Positions 16,246-24,807 of a DNA stretch of 52,061 bases are shown here, piece after piece. The notes under the pieces are model-generated. The model was given only the letters and a program-made list of their open reading frames with translations, did no database searches and was not told the origin of the DNA. The translations under genes were made by a program, and so were the position numbers. Source of the DNA: a virus; the IMG/VR virus record IMGVR_UViG_3300032053_011941, positions 1 to 52,061 of that record; one strand, written 5' to 3'. Numbering within the stretch: the stretch's first letter is position 1; every line of letters starts with the position of its first letter.

Positions 16246-17392
16246 TATTAAAAAATTTGCTAAAATAATTGTATATGGTGTTAATTTAACTCCAGTGCAA
16301 AAGCAAATTATTGATGAATGTGAACCAATGATTGTTCATTTACAAGAATTGGCAAAGGAAGAAATTGATAAAATATTAGAAAAATTTGAAAAATATAGAT
16401 TATCAATGGTAAAAGAAGAAGAAAGAAAAATAGAACAAAATGAAAATATTGATAAATCAGAAACTGTTTTTAAAAAGATAAAAAAAGAATATACGAAAAA
16501 TGAATTTGAAATAGAAGTTATTTTTTCATGCTATGATATAGAAAATTATTCAAGGGGTAATTGGTTATATAAACATTTGTATTTACCAAAGAGCCGAAAA
16601 GAATATTTTTATAAAAATACTCTTGAATCAATTAGAACTTTTAATTTGCAAAAATTAACTCAGGCTTTAATTAAATACGTTACATCAGATTATGTAGAAA
16701 TAAAGAATTTTAAAATATTTCAAGGTCCAAAGGGATTTGAAATAACTGCTATTTTAATAGACAATCAAAAAAGAGAATGGAATTTTAAAACACAAGCAAT
16801 TTCAGCCGGTGGATATAATATTCAAGTATGGCATTATAGATACATAATTAATCTTTATTCCAAAGAAGTTCCTAGAGAAAAAGTAAAGCAAGATGTAAAA
16901 GAAAGAATAATACAAGAACAAGAAGAAAAGAAAAAAGAAAGAGCAAGATTAGTTATTGAAAGAGAAAATCAAGAAAAAGTGAAAAAAACTCTTTATGTTA
17001 TAAAACAGATTGGTTCTGTTGTAAATAATAATCTTAAAACTATAGAATCATTAAAAAAACAACTTGCTGATGATAAAAAACTTAAAGAAAAAATGCATCA
17101 TTTAACACATAGTTATTTAGAAACAAAAGGCATGATTGAAAATGGTGAATTAACTGAAGAAGGCATTGTTTATTTAAAAGACCAATACAAAATTACCATA
17201 GAAAAAACTGAAAAAGAAAATGCAGCTTTAAAATCTTTTTATGATAAATTTTTTAAGAATGGAAAAATGATTTATTCAAAAGAACAATTAGAGGAAAAGA
17301 TTTTAAATGGTGAAGTTAAAATGACGGATTTTGCAAATATTGATAAATATGTTATTGAAATGCCATATAATTTAGAGAGATGGAATATTTAA
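16220..17392 (+). CDS. Coiled-coil protein with a degenerate N-terminal tag (hypothetical)
   Basis: 390 residues from the ATG at 16220; 16226 is equally possible. The N-terminus NYRNNIKKFAKIIVYG resembles the IRKIA tag. Residues 20-70 and 230-340 are strongly helical and charged (EEKKKERARLVIERENQEKV), indicating coiled coils; the middle (about 90-220) is beta-rich, with VEIKNFKIFQGPKGFEI. No enzyme motif. It could be a virion or scaffold-type protein. Its start lies inside the XhlA-like gene. Confidence 0.55.
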   Translation: MDMINYRNNIKKFAKIIVYGVNLTPVQKQIIDECEPMIVHLQELAKEEIDKILEKFEKYRLSMVKEEERKIEQNENIDKSETVFKKIKKEYTKNEFEIEVIFSCYDIENYSRGNWLYKHLYLPKSRKEYFYKNTLESIRTFNLQKLTQALIKYVTSDYVEIKNFKIFQGPKGFEITAILIDNQKREWNFKTQAISAGGYNIQVWHYRYIINLYSKEVPREKVKQDVKERIIQEQEEKKKERARLVIERENQEKVKKTLYVIKQIGSVVNNNLKTIESLKKQLADDKKLKEKMHHLTHSYLETKGMIENGELTEEGIVYLKDQYKITIEKTEKENAALKSFYDKFFKNGKMIYSKEQLEEKILNGEVKMTDFANIDKYVIEMPYNLERWNI

Positions 17393-17411
17393 ATGAAAAT
17401 GGAGATGAAAA

Positions 17412-18284
17412 ATGTCGGAAAAGATTCTTATTACTGGGTCAAAAGGTAGAATTGGTAAAGAAATTTTGGATTTAAGTGATACTCAAGAAAATGAAGTAAT
17501 TCCAGTAGATATAGAAGATTTTGATTTAAAAAATATTGCAGATATAAATGCAATGTTTAAAGAAATAAACCCGACAATTGTAATACATACTGCTGGTTTT
17601 ACAGATATTGAAAAAGCAGAACAAAATGAAGATGAATGTATGGCAGTTAATTATGAAGCTACCAAAAAAATGGTAGAAAATTCTATACGTGAAAATGTTA
17701 AAAAATTTGTTTTTATATCTACTTGTCATGTATTTGATGGAGTAAAACAAGATTCATATACAGAAAGAGATGAATGCAGACCAATAAATATTTTTGGTAT
17801 GTCAAAATGGAAAGCAGAACAAGAAGTTTTAAGATTAGATAATAGAGCAATAATAATAAGACCTTCTGAAATATTTGGTGAAGGATATGGGAATTATTAT
17901 TCTGATAGAATATTAAATTTTATAAGACAAGATTCAAAAGAAAATATAAATGTAATAAATGATGAAACTTTTAATCCTACGTATAGTGTTGATTTAGCTT
18001 ATGCAGTTAAAGTTATAGTTAACCATACAAATACAAGAGGCATATTTCATGTAGTTAATGAAGGAACTTCTAATTGGTATGATTTTGCGAAAAGAGCAAT
18101 TGAATATAGTAATTCTAATAAAAAAGCTATTCCGATGTCAAGTGAACAATATACTTCAATTGCGAAAAGGCCGAAAAACAGAACTTTAAGTGGAATACGG
18201 ACTTTACATTATACAGGAGTAAAATTGAGAAGTTGGGAAAGTGCTCTTGAGGATTACATTTATTTGTTAAAGGAGAATATTTAA
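17412..18284 (+). CDS. RmlD-like NDP-sugar reductase with Tyr-to-Phe change
   Basis: 290 residues, usual length for dTDP-4-dehydrorhamnose reductase. ILITGSKGRIGKEI is the NAD(P) glycine loop; HTAGFTDIEKAE and FISTCHVFDG match RmlD's TAVDKAE and ST-VFDG motifs; RPSEIFGEG follows. The catalytic YxxxK position reads IFGMSK, so Phe128 replaces the tyrosine while Lys132 stays. It may be inactive, use another residue, or bind sugar nucleotide without reducing it. GGAGATGAAAA precedes the start. It lies apart from the main glycan locus. Confidence 0.75.
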   Translation: MSEKILITGSKGRIGKEILDLSDTQENEVIPVDIEDFDLKNIADINAMFKEINPTIVIHTAGFTDIEKAEQNEDECMAVNYEATKKMVENSIRENVKKFVFISTCHVFDGVKQDSYTERDECRPINIFGMSKWKAEQEVLRLDNRAIIIRPSEIFGEGYGNYYSDRILNFIRQDSKENINVINDETFNPTYSVDLAYAVKVIVNHTNTRGIFHVVNEGTSNWYDFAKRAIEYSNSNKKAIPMSSEQYTSIAKRPKNRTLSGIRTLHYTGVKLRSWESALEDYIYLLKENI

Positions 18285-18285
18285 A

Positions 18286-18672
18286 GTGTCTTATCATTTT
18301 GGAGATATAAAACTTTTAAGATTGCAATTTTATGCAATATTCAATTATGAAAAGACCGATCCAAAAGACAATTTAGCTTTTTTTAGAATTATTCATAGAG
18401 AAAGAATACAAGATGCTGATACTGTAGATGTTCCATGGACACAAATGATTAGAGGAGGAGTAGGTCTTTATTTTTATGAATTAAATATAGATAATAAGTT
18501 TAGAAAAGATATAACATATACTATTGAATATCAAGGAACTTATACAGAAGATTTGTCTATTGGTGTAAATAATGAAGAATTTGATGTTGAAGATTTAGGT
18601 GGGATGATAGAAGATTATTTAATGTATGCACACACGTGTAACAATCAAGGCATTCGTTGCTGTGGAACTTAA
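18286..18672 (+). CDS. Hypothetical 128-residue protein, probable structural component (GTG start)
   Basis: AAAGGAGAATATTTAAA before GTG fixes the start. Aromatic and beta-rich (IKLLRLQFYAIFNYE, GVGLYFYELNI, ITYTIEYQGTYTE), with a C-terminal HTCNNQGIRCCGT in which two cysteines are adjacent. The pattern of strands suggests a small beta domain as in phage tail or decoration proteins. No recognised family. Confidence 0.45.
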   Translation: MSYHFGDIKLLRLQFYAIFNYEKTDPKDNLAFFRIIHRERIQDADTVDVPWTQMIRGGVGLYFYELNIDNKFRKDITYTIEYQGTYTEDLSIGVNNEEFDVEDLGGMIEDYLMYAHTCNNQGIRCCGT

Positions 18673-18675
18673 ACA

Positions 18676-18975
18676 ATGATTACAAGAAGAAAAACAAATC
18701 CAGATATTACAAAAAATTTTAAACGATATCAACGTGGATTTAAAAAGAAGAAAAATAAAAATAATAGAATAAGAAAACTTAGAAAATTTGCTGAATTGAT
18801 TATTGAGTCAGTCATCAAAAAATGCCCACAAAAAGATAAGACTGATGATAGACCAGATTCAGAACAAAAATATTGTTTGTATACTAAAAATGAAGATCGT
18901 TTATTAGGCAGACATCCATCAAAAGAAAAAGCTGAAAAACATGAACGTGCTATTCAATATTTTAAGCACAAATAA
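18676..18975 (+). CDS. Basic 99-residue protein with internal IRKLRKFA segment
   Basis: Lysine- and arginine-rich throughout. Residues 32-52 (NRIRKLRKFAELIIESVIKK) look like the shared tag but are internal. The C-terminal half (KYCLYTKNEDRLLGRHPSKE, KAEKHERAIQYFKHK) matches the short basic motif of phage proteins that read 'CLYSKKGKLLGRHPSKEKAE', whose role I do not know. Possibly nucleic-acid binding because of its charge. Confidence 0.5.
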   Translation: MITRRKTNPDITKNFKRYQRGFKKKKNKNNRIRKLRKFAELIIESVIKKCPQKDKTDDRPDSEQKYCLYTKNEDRLLGRHPSKEKAEKHERAIQYFKHK

Positions 18976-18989
18976 GGAGTTTTAAAAAG

Positions 18990-19625
18990 ATGAATTCAAA
19001 TCAAATAAGAAAGATGGCAAATAAAATTGCTGGCAGTTCAAATATGATTTTAACTAGTATAAAAAATAAATTCAAAGAATTTGAAGATATAACATCCCAA
19101 AGTGAATTGGTTGATTATCTAGTTAAAGGAACAGGAACTAGAAATAGTATGCATGTTCCTGGTGGAATAGAATACAATATTAAAATACGAAATATAGGAA
19201 TTCCAGGTAAAGTTAGGGATTTGGCTGATGATAAAAAAATTGATCTTATATTTTGGCAAACTGCTAATGATTATCTTTCAAGTATTGGACAAACGATTAA
19301 AAGTGAATTTGATTGGGTAAATGAATGGAGCCAAGAAGGAAGGTCAGGAGGATGGTTGGCTTTATCTTTAAATATTGATACAAGTAATTTAGAAGATATA
19401 AGAGATTTTATTAATGCTTTTGAAAAAGCAGTGAATAGTGATAGTGATTTGACAAGTTTTATTAATGATTCAAAAAATACTTTAAAAGATATTAATTCTA
19501 TTAAAAATAAATTCATTCAAATTAAAAAAGACATATCAGCAATAGAACTACTTATTAAGAATACAATAAAAGATTTTGTTAAAAGTATAGAAGATTTTAA
19601 ATGGTGGAAACAAGAGCTAAGCTAA
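18990..19625 (+). CDS. IRKIA-tagged 211-residue protein (hypothetical)
   Basis: Starts MNSNQIRKMANKIAGSS after AAGGAG. The middle has GGIEYNIKIRNIGIPGKVRD and EWSQEGRSGGWLALSL; the C-terminal 70 residues are a long helix or coiled coil ending IEDFKWWKQEL. No catalytic motif. The tag is nearly identical to those at 13810 and 19640, and the first 40 bases of the three genes are also similar. Likely delivered with the other tagged proteins. Confidence 0.6.
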   Translation: MNSNQIRKMANKIAGSSNMILTSIKNKFKEFEDITSQSELVDYLVKGTGTRNSMHVPGGIEYNIKIRNIGIPGKVRDLADDKKIDLIFWQTANDYLSSIGQTIKSEFDWVNEWSQEGRSGGWLALSLNIDTSNLEDIRDFINAFEKAVNSDSDLTSFINDSKNTLKDINSIKNKFIQIKKDISAIELLIKNTIKDFVKSIEDFKWWKQELS

Positions 19626-19639
19626 AAAAGGAAAATAAA

Positions 19640-19900
19640 ATGAAATCGAATGAAATTAGGAAAATGGCTAATAAAATTGTAAATGCTATATCGACTTTTG
19701 ATTTTGAAGTTAAAGATTTTGATCCAGTCGATGTATCAAAAAATAAAGATGGATCTTTTGAAGTTATTTATGAAGGCGATTATTCGAAAGTTAAAGGAAC
19801 ATGGACATTTGATAAAGCTAAAATAACTAGAAAAGGTTATGAACCAATAGAAGTTAGTAGAGATGGTGATGATATTATCGTTACTTTTGAAAAAAGTTGA
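19640..19900 (+). CDS. IRKIA-tagged 86-residue protein (hypothetical)
   Basis: The start at 19640 is chosen over an upstream in-frame ATG because AAAGGA is correctly placed and the upstream start lies inside the preceding gene. MKSNEIRKMANKIVNAI is followed by a small beta-rich domain (GSFEVIYEGDYSKVKGTWTF, DDIIVTFEKS). Function unknown. About 70 A+T-rich bases without features separate it from the TnpB-like gene. Confidence 0.6.
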   Translation: MKSNEIRKMANKIVNAISTFDFEVKDFDPVDVSKNKDGSFEVIYEGDYSKVKGTWTFDKAKITRKGYEPIEVSRDGDDIIVTFEKS

Positions 19901-19969
19901 ATCAAACAAATATTATAACTAAAAATAGTATTTTAATATAAATTTATAAAAAAGAACATAAAAAGTAAA

Positions 19970-21277
19970 ATGCAAACAATTAAATTACCAATTCAAAATC
20001 TATCAAAAGAAAATATTTCTTTTATCAAAGAAATTCAAAGACAACAATCAATTGTAATTAGATTTGCTTACAATAGATTTTCTGAAAATAAATCTGAAAA
20101 AGAAATTAGACTTCTTGTCAAAAAGTTAAATCAAATTAACTTTTTAGATTCTTGGCTTATACAGTCAGCAATTAAAGAAGCAGAACAAATTTATAAATCT
20201 TCAAAAGATAAAACTATTTTATTTGGTGGAAAATTAAATTGGTTAAATTATATCAAAAAGAAAATTTCAAAAGAAAAATTTAAAGAAAATAGATTGAAAG
20301 ATATTGTAATTCAAGGTGAAGCTTCAAAAACTGGAAATAGAAAATTTGAATTAAATATTGATGATAATTCAATCTTATTTAAATTCAACAAAAACAATCA
20401 TATTGAATTGAAACTCCCAAAATTAAGAAAAAATTATTTTAAACTTCTTTCAAAATTACAAGTTCTTGCTGAAAATAAAGAAGTTTCATATTCAATAAAA
20501 TTAGATCCAGAATTTATTTATATTTCTTTTGAAGAATTTAAAAAAGAAGAAACCATTTTAAATAAAAACAGAGTTTTTGGAATAGATATGAATCCAAATT
20601 CAATTGGATATTCTATTCTGCAATTTGATAAAGAAAATAATTATAAAGTTATTAATTCAGGAATTATAAATATTTCTAATTTAACAAAAGATTTAAAAGT
20701 TTCTTCTGATAACCCAAAACAAATTTATCAAAATAATAAAAGAGAATTTGAATCTTTTGAAATATGTAAGTTGTTAGTTAACAAAACGAAAGAATTTAAT
20801 TGTAGTAAATTTATTGCTGAAGATTTAGAATTTAAAATCAAAGATAAAAAATTTGGGAATAAATTTAATCGTTTAGTAAATAATATCTGGAATATAAACA
20901 AATTTCAAAATAATTTGAATAAAAGATGTAATATTGAAGGAATTGAATTTGTTAAAATTAATCCAGCATATTCTAGTTTTATTGGGAATTTAGAAAATAT
21001 AAATTATCCTGATCCAATTTCAGCATCAATAGAAATTGGAAGAAGAGGATATAAAAAATTTGAAAAGAATTGGTTCTATCCAAAATTAAATGTTGAAAAT
21101 TTAAAGAACCTATGGAAGGAAGAAATAAATTGGAGTTTAATTAAGGATTGGAAACAACTTTTTGAACAAATAAAAAACTTGAAATTGAAGTATCGAGTTT
21201 CTTTAGATTTATCAAAATTTAAAGTTTTTAGAAATAAATGTGAAAGATCCTTGGTGGATCTTTTATGTTTTGTATAG
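19970..21277 (+). CDS. TnpB-like RuvC nuclease without zinc finger
   Basis: 435 residues. The split RuvC site is intact: GIDMNPNSIGYSIL (Asp near 206), FIAEDLEF (Glu near 284) and YPDPISASIEIGRRGY (Asp near 348). The NPAYSSFIGNL segment matches the NPxxTSxxC of TnpB, but the CxxC pairs of the zinc finger normally found between RuvC-II and RuvC-III are absent and that interval is short (about 64 residues). No TnpA lies nearby. TnpB proteins are RNA-guided DNA nucleases; here it may act in homing-like fashion in a phage. No ribosome-binding site is obvious. Confidence 0.75.
   Translation: MQTIKLPIQNLSKENISFIKEIQRQQSIVIRFAYNRFSENKSEKEIRLLVKKLNQINFLDSWLIQSAIKEAEQIYKSSKDKTILFGGKLNWLNYIKKKISKEKFKENRLKDIVIQGEASKTGNRKFELNIDDNSILFKFNKNNHIELKLPKLRKNYFKLLSKLQVLAENKEVSYSIKLDPEFIYISFEEFKKEETILNKNRVFGIDMNPNSIGYSILQFDKENNYKVINSGIINISNLTKDLKVSSDNPKQIYQNNKREFESFEICKLLVNKTKEFNCSKFIAEDLEFKIKDKKFGNKFNRLVNNIWNINKFQNNLNKRCNIEGIEFVKINPAYSSFIGNLENINYPDPISASIEIGRRGYKKFEKNWFYPKLNVENLKNLWKEEINWSLIKDWKQLFEQIKNLKLKYRVSLDLSKFKVFRNKCERSLVDLLCFV
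21244..21262 (+). other. Hairpin at the 3' end of the TnpB-like gene
   Basis: AAAGATCC and GGATCTTT form an 8-bp stem around TTGGT, overlapping the last codons. IS200/IS605-type ends and TnpB guide RNAs often end in such stems near the gene's 3' end. Whether a guide RNA is made here is unproven. Confidence 0.45.
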
Positions 21278-21438
21278 ATTTTTATCAATTTATACAAAGA
21301 TTTTACTTTAAGAAAAATATTGGTAGTATTCCTATAAAATTAAAAATTAAATTTAAACAATATATAGAAAAAATGATTCAAAAGCCTAGTACTAAATTAG
21401 ATATTGAAAAAACAAAAGAATTTTTGAAGAAGTTTTAA
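21265..21438 (+). CDS. Small 57-residue ORF overlapping the TnpB-like gene end
   Basis: Open frame from ATG at 21265 to TAA at 21436. Very basic and aromatic at first (CIDFYQFIQRFYFKK), then KQYIEKMIQKPSTKLDIEKT, which reads like a real protein C-terminus. It may be the tail of a gene interrupted when the TnpB-like gene arrived, or a small independent gene. No ribosome-binding site. Weak call. Confidence 0.3.
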   Translation: MFCIDFYQFIQRFYFKKNIGSIPIKLKIKFKQYIEKMIQKPSTKLDIEKTKEFLKKF

Positions 21439-21453
21439 AAGGAGTAAAATAAT

Positions 21454-22860
21454 ATGGCAGTTCTCCGTAGAGGACAAGACACAACTAGTAGTGATATCAA
21501 CATCCTTTTTGCTATCGGCGGGCACCCGCAAGATCCTGTTGAAGTCTATTATGCTTTATATTATGTAGATAATAATGGACATGAATATTTATTAGATAAT
21601 ATAGCACAAAGAATTCCAGTACGTTATGACGTTGGAAAGTATTATGTTCCATATCATATCCCAATTGATGCTGAAATTGGAAAATATTTAGTAAAATGGA
21701 TGTATAGACCAACAAGTGAATCTGCATTTAGACAAGAATGTGATGAATGGTATGTTGTAGCCGAAACAACTCAAATAGTTACTACATATAATGATACAGA
21801 ATTAGTAGCAATTAGAGATATGAGAATAGTGCTACGCGATAACAACCCCGATAAAAATTATAGTTGTTCTGGTGATGCCAGATTGAATTTGAAAGTAAAA
21901 GATGAAATTATAAATATTACAATTAAAGAATTATATGACATCATTAATAATATGGGCCAAAAAGAAAAAATAAAAAATGCATTTAAAAACAAACAACTTT
22001 TTGTACAATCATCTTCCATTAATAAAAAAGTTGAATGGAAATTAATAAATGATGTTTTAAAACATGATATTAAAGATGAAAAAGTTTATTATATTAAAAC
22101 AGAAAAAGGAAAAGAAATAAAAGTTACTGGAAGCCATTCATTATTTATTTTAAGCAATAGTCAGATAATTCCAATTATGACTAAATTTTTAAATAAATCT
22201 TTAGTTGTAATTGAAAATAATGAAATAATTGAAGAAAAAATAGAAACAATTGAAGAAACAAAATATGAAAAATATATGTATGATTTGTCTGTAGAAGATA
22301 ATCATAATTTTGTTATAAATAATGGAATTCTTGCACATAATTCATTTGCTCCTCCTAAATCAGAATGTGCAGTTGCAGGTTTTACAGAAAGGCATGGTTA
22401 TCTTTGGACTGATGAAGAATTGATGGAGTTTATTTATATTGGAGTTGAACAAGTTAATTTATTACCAAAAGCACCAAAAATACATACACTTGATTCAATA
22501 TATAATCAAGATAAACAATGGATACCAATATTAAAAGCAGCAGCTGCGGTTTGGGCATTAAGTGCAATGGCAACTAATTGGGCAGAAGAACAGTTTTCCT
22601 ATAGTCTCAATGGCATATCTCTTGAATTAAATAAATTTGATATGTATATGCAATTGAAAGCTAATTTAGAAGATAGATATGACAAATTCTCTGAGAGATA
22701 CATTCAGAAAAATAATATGATGTTGGGAGTGAGACCAAGTGCTTATGTATTAGGAGTTGGTAGAGGTGGAAGTGGATTACATTTAGGACCTTATACTACA
22801 GGTTTGAATCCGGCAAATTACATTAGGGCTCTTTCTTTAACTGGATTTAAATATGTATAA
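21454..22860 (+). CDS. Virion structural protein interrupted by a mini-intein
   Basis: 468 residues as translated, 309 after removal of a 159-residue intein. AAAGGAG precedes the ATG. Extein N-part (1-137) is an Ig-like beta domain with MAVLRRGQDTTSSDINILF and GKYLVKWMYRPTSESAFRQE. Extein C-part (from residue 297) is helical, with GYLWTDEELMEFIYIGVEQV, an alanine-rich WIPILKAAAAVWALSAMA and a C-terminal GVGRGGSGLHLGPY. I infer a connector or tail-associated virion protein from size and context. The gene's first codons and the codons just before the intein are richer in G+C than the rest. Confidence 0.7.
   Translation: MAVLRRGQDTTSSDINILFAIGGHPQDPVEVYYALYYVDNNGHEYLLDNIAQRIPVRYDVGKYYVPYHIPIDAEIGKYLVKWMYRPTSESAFRQECDEWYVVAETTQIVTTYNDTELVAIRDMRIVLRDNNPDKNYSCSGDARLNLKVKDEIINITIKELYDIINNMGQKEKIKNAFKNKQLFVQSSSINKKVEWKLINDVLKHDIKDEKVYYIKTEKGKEIKVTGSHSLFILSNSQIIPIMTKFLNKSLVVIENNEIIEEKIETIEETKYEKYMYDLSVEDNHNFVINNGILAHNSFAPPKSECAVAGFTERHGYLWTDEELMEFIYIGVEQVNLLPKAPKIHTLDSIYNQDKQWIPILKAAAAVWALSAMATNWAEEQFSYSLNGISLELNKFDMYMQLKANLEDRYDKFSERYIQKNNMMLGVRPSAYVLGVGRGGSGLHLGPYTTGLNPANYIRALSLTGFKYV
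21865..22341 (+). other. Mini-intein (159 residues, no endonuclease domain)
   Basis: Begins at Cys138 with CSGDARLNLKVK (splicing block A), has VTGSHSLFI (block B with the T-x-x-H type motif), MYDLSVEDNHNFVINN (block F) and ends ILAHN followed by Ser (block G, +1 nucleophile). All residues needed for protein splicing appear present. The intein is in frame, and no LAGLIDADG or HNH endonuclease is inserted. The next gene is a free-standing homing endonuclease, which could mobilise it in trans. Confidence 0.9.
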
Positions 22861-22980
22861 TGTAATAAGTTATAAAAAATTTTTTTCAAAGTAATTAAGT
22901 CCTGAACCTGTATATTTTTTTATTTACAAAATAAAATTTATTTTATAAATTTCTTTTTAATAATAAAAGGAATTTAAAAA

Positions 22981-24807
22981 ATGAATGATGTAAATGTAGA
23001 AGAATTAAAAAATCATGTATTATCAATAAAGCGTATAGTAAAACTCCCAAAAGAAATTCAAGATATAATAATTCAAAAAACTTCTTTTCTTCCAGAATCA
23101 GCAAAATTTGGAATTCGTAAATTTTCTATTTTAAATGATATTAAAGAAATGCCTTTATGCCCAATATGTAAAAATCCGGTTAGATTTGATAAATATTTTA
23201 AGGTTTTATGTGAAAAATGCGAAGGAACTGAAGAAGGTAAAAAAGCAAAACAAAAACGCTATGAAGAGACATTTGCAAAAAATCATAATGGATGTACTAA
23301 TCCATATCAATTAGAAAAGACAAAAGAAACTACAAAAAATACTTTTCGTAAAAATTATGATGCTGATCATTATATGAAATCCGAAAAAGGAAAAAATGAT
23401 TTAAAAAAAGTTTTTGAAGATAAATATGGTAAAGGAATAGTAAATCCATGGCAAATTCCAAAAGTTAAAGAAGATATAGTTCAAAAAAATTTAAAAAATT
23501 ATAAAGTTAAATGTGTATTACAATTGCCAGAAAATAGAAAAAAATTGAATGAAGTTTTAGCAACTCAAGAACATAAAGATAAGAAAAAACAAATATGTAT
23601 AGATAAATATGGAGTTGATTCAACTTTGCAACTACCACATGTTAGAAAGAGAACTATTGAAGTAACTTCATCCCAAGAAATAAAAGATAAAATAAAAATT
23701 TCAAGAAGAAAATCATATTGGAATATATTTGTAAAATTGCTTAAAATTAAAAATATTGAGCCGTTATTTGATAAAGAATATTATTGTAATTTGGAAAACA
23801 AATCATATAAATATAAATGTTTAGAGTGCAATGATAATTTTGAGATTGAATATCATCATCCACAAAATATATATTGTTATAAACATGCATCTGGTTCTGA
23901 ACCAGAATTTGAAATTGGTGAGTTTGTTAAAAGCTTAGGAGTTGAAATAGAATGTAATAAGTTAATTCAAATCAATGATGAAAGCAATAAATGTCACGAA
24001 TTAGATATTCTAGTATCAAAATTTAATTTTGGTATTGAACATGATGGATTACTTTGGCACAGTTTCAATAGAAAAGATTATCATATAAATAGAACATTGT
24101 TTTTTAAAGAAAAAGGAATTGATATAATACATATTTTTGGTAATGAATGGATAAGTAAAAGACAAATAGTAGAGTCAATAATTAAAGTAAAATTAAATAA
24201 ATATGATTCAAAAATTTTTGCTAGAGAATGCGAAATTAAAGAAACTAAATTAGAATTATCTAAAGAATTTCTTGAAACAAATCATTTACAAGGTTATACT
24301 CCATCTAAATATTATATTGGATTATTTTATAATAATGAATTGGTTCAATTATTGACATTTGGAAAGTCCAGGTTTAATAAAAATTATGAATATGAACTTT
24401 TGCGTTCTTGTTCTAAATTAAATACAATAGTTGTAGGTGGGTTTGAAAGATTATTAAATTATTTTGAGAAAACATATAACCCAAAATCAATAATAACATA
24501 TTCAGATTTAAGATATTTTAATGGTAATAGTTATTTAAAAGCCGGTTTTGTATTTAGTCATAGAACTGAACCAGATTATTTTTATTTTAAAGATTGGAAA
24601 TCTCATAATTGTATTTTATATCATAGAACTTTATTTCAAAAACATAAATTAGCATCTAAATTGGAAATGTTTGATCCAAATAAATCTGAATTTGAGAATA
24701 TGATTGATAATGGATATTTAAGAATTTATGATTGTGGTAACAATGTATTTATAAAACAATATGAAAATGAAAAAGGAGAAACAAAATGTATGGAATCAAA
24801 AAGTTAA
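22981..24807 (+). CDS. Free-standing EDxHD/Vsr-like homing endonuclease
   Basis: 608 residues. N-terminal zinc ribbon (CPICKNPVRF, CEKC near residue 70), then three or four repeats of a KYGVxNxxQ type DNA-contact module (about 95-235), then the nuclease core with HELDILVSKFNFGIEHDGLL and WHS (about 340-365), matching the E-D-x-H-D residues of I-Bth0305I-type enzymes. A C-terminal domain (IFARECEI, NHLQGYTPSKYYIGLFYNNE, YSDLRYFNG) is shared by many phage endonucleases of this class. AAAGGAA precedes the start. Likely drives spread of the adjacent intein or of itself. Confidence 0.8.
   Translation: MNDVNVEELKNHVLSIKRIVKLPKEIQDIIIQKTSFLPESAKFGIRKFSILNDIKEMPLCPICKNPVRFDKYFKVLCEKCEGTEEGKKAKQKRYEETFAKNHNGCTNPYQLEKTKETTKNTFRKNYDADHYMKSEKGKNDLKKVFEDKYGKGIVNPWQIPKVKEDIVQKNLKNYKVKCVLQLPENRKKLNEVLATQEHKDKKKQICIDKYGVDSTLQLPHVRKRTIEVTSSQEIKDKIKISRRKSYWNIFVKLLKIKNIEPLFDKEYYCNLENKSYKYKCLECNDNFEIEYHHPQNIYCYKHASGSEPEFEIGEFVKSLGVEIECNKLIQINDESNKCHELDILVSKFNFGIEHDGLLWHSFNRKDYHINRTLFFKEKGIDIIHIFGNEWISKRQIVESIIKVKLNKYDSKIFARECEIKETKLELSKEFLETNHLQGYTPSKYYIGLFYNNELVQLLTFGKSRFNKNYEYELLRSCSKLNTIVVGGFERLLNYFEKTYNPKSIITYSDLRYFNGNSYLKAGFVFSHRTEPDYFYFKDWKSHNCILYHRTLFQKHKLASKLEMFDPNKSEFENMIDNGYLRIYDCGNNVFIKQYENEKGETKCMESKS

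Noticed and set aside
19970-21438. Complete IS200/IS605 transposon
   Set aside because: No TnpA gene, no clear left-end hairpin and no target-site evidence; only a TnpB-like gene with one 3' hairpin can be supported.
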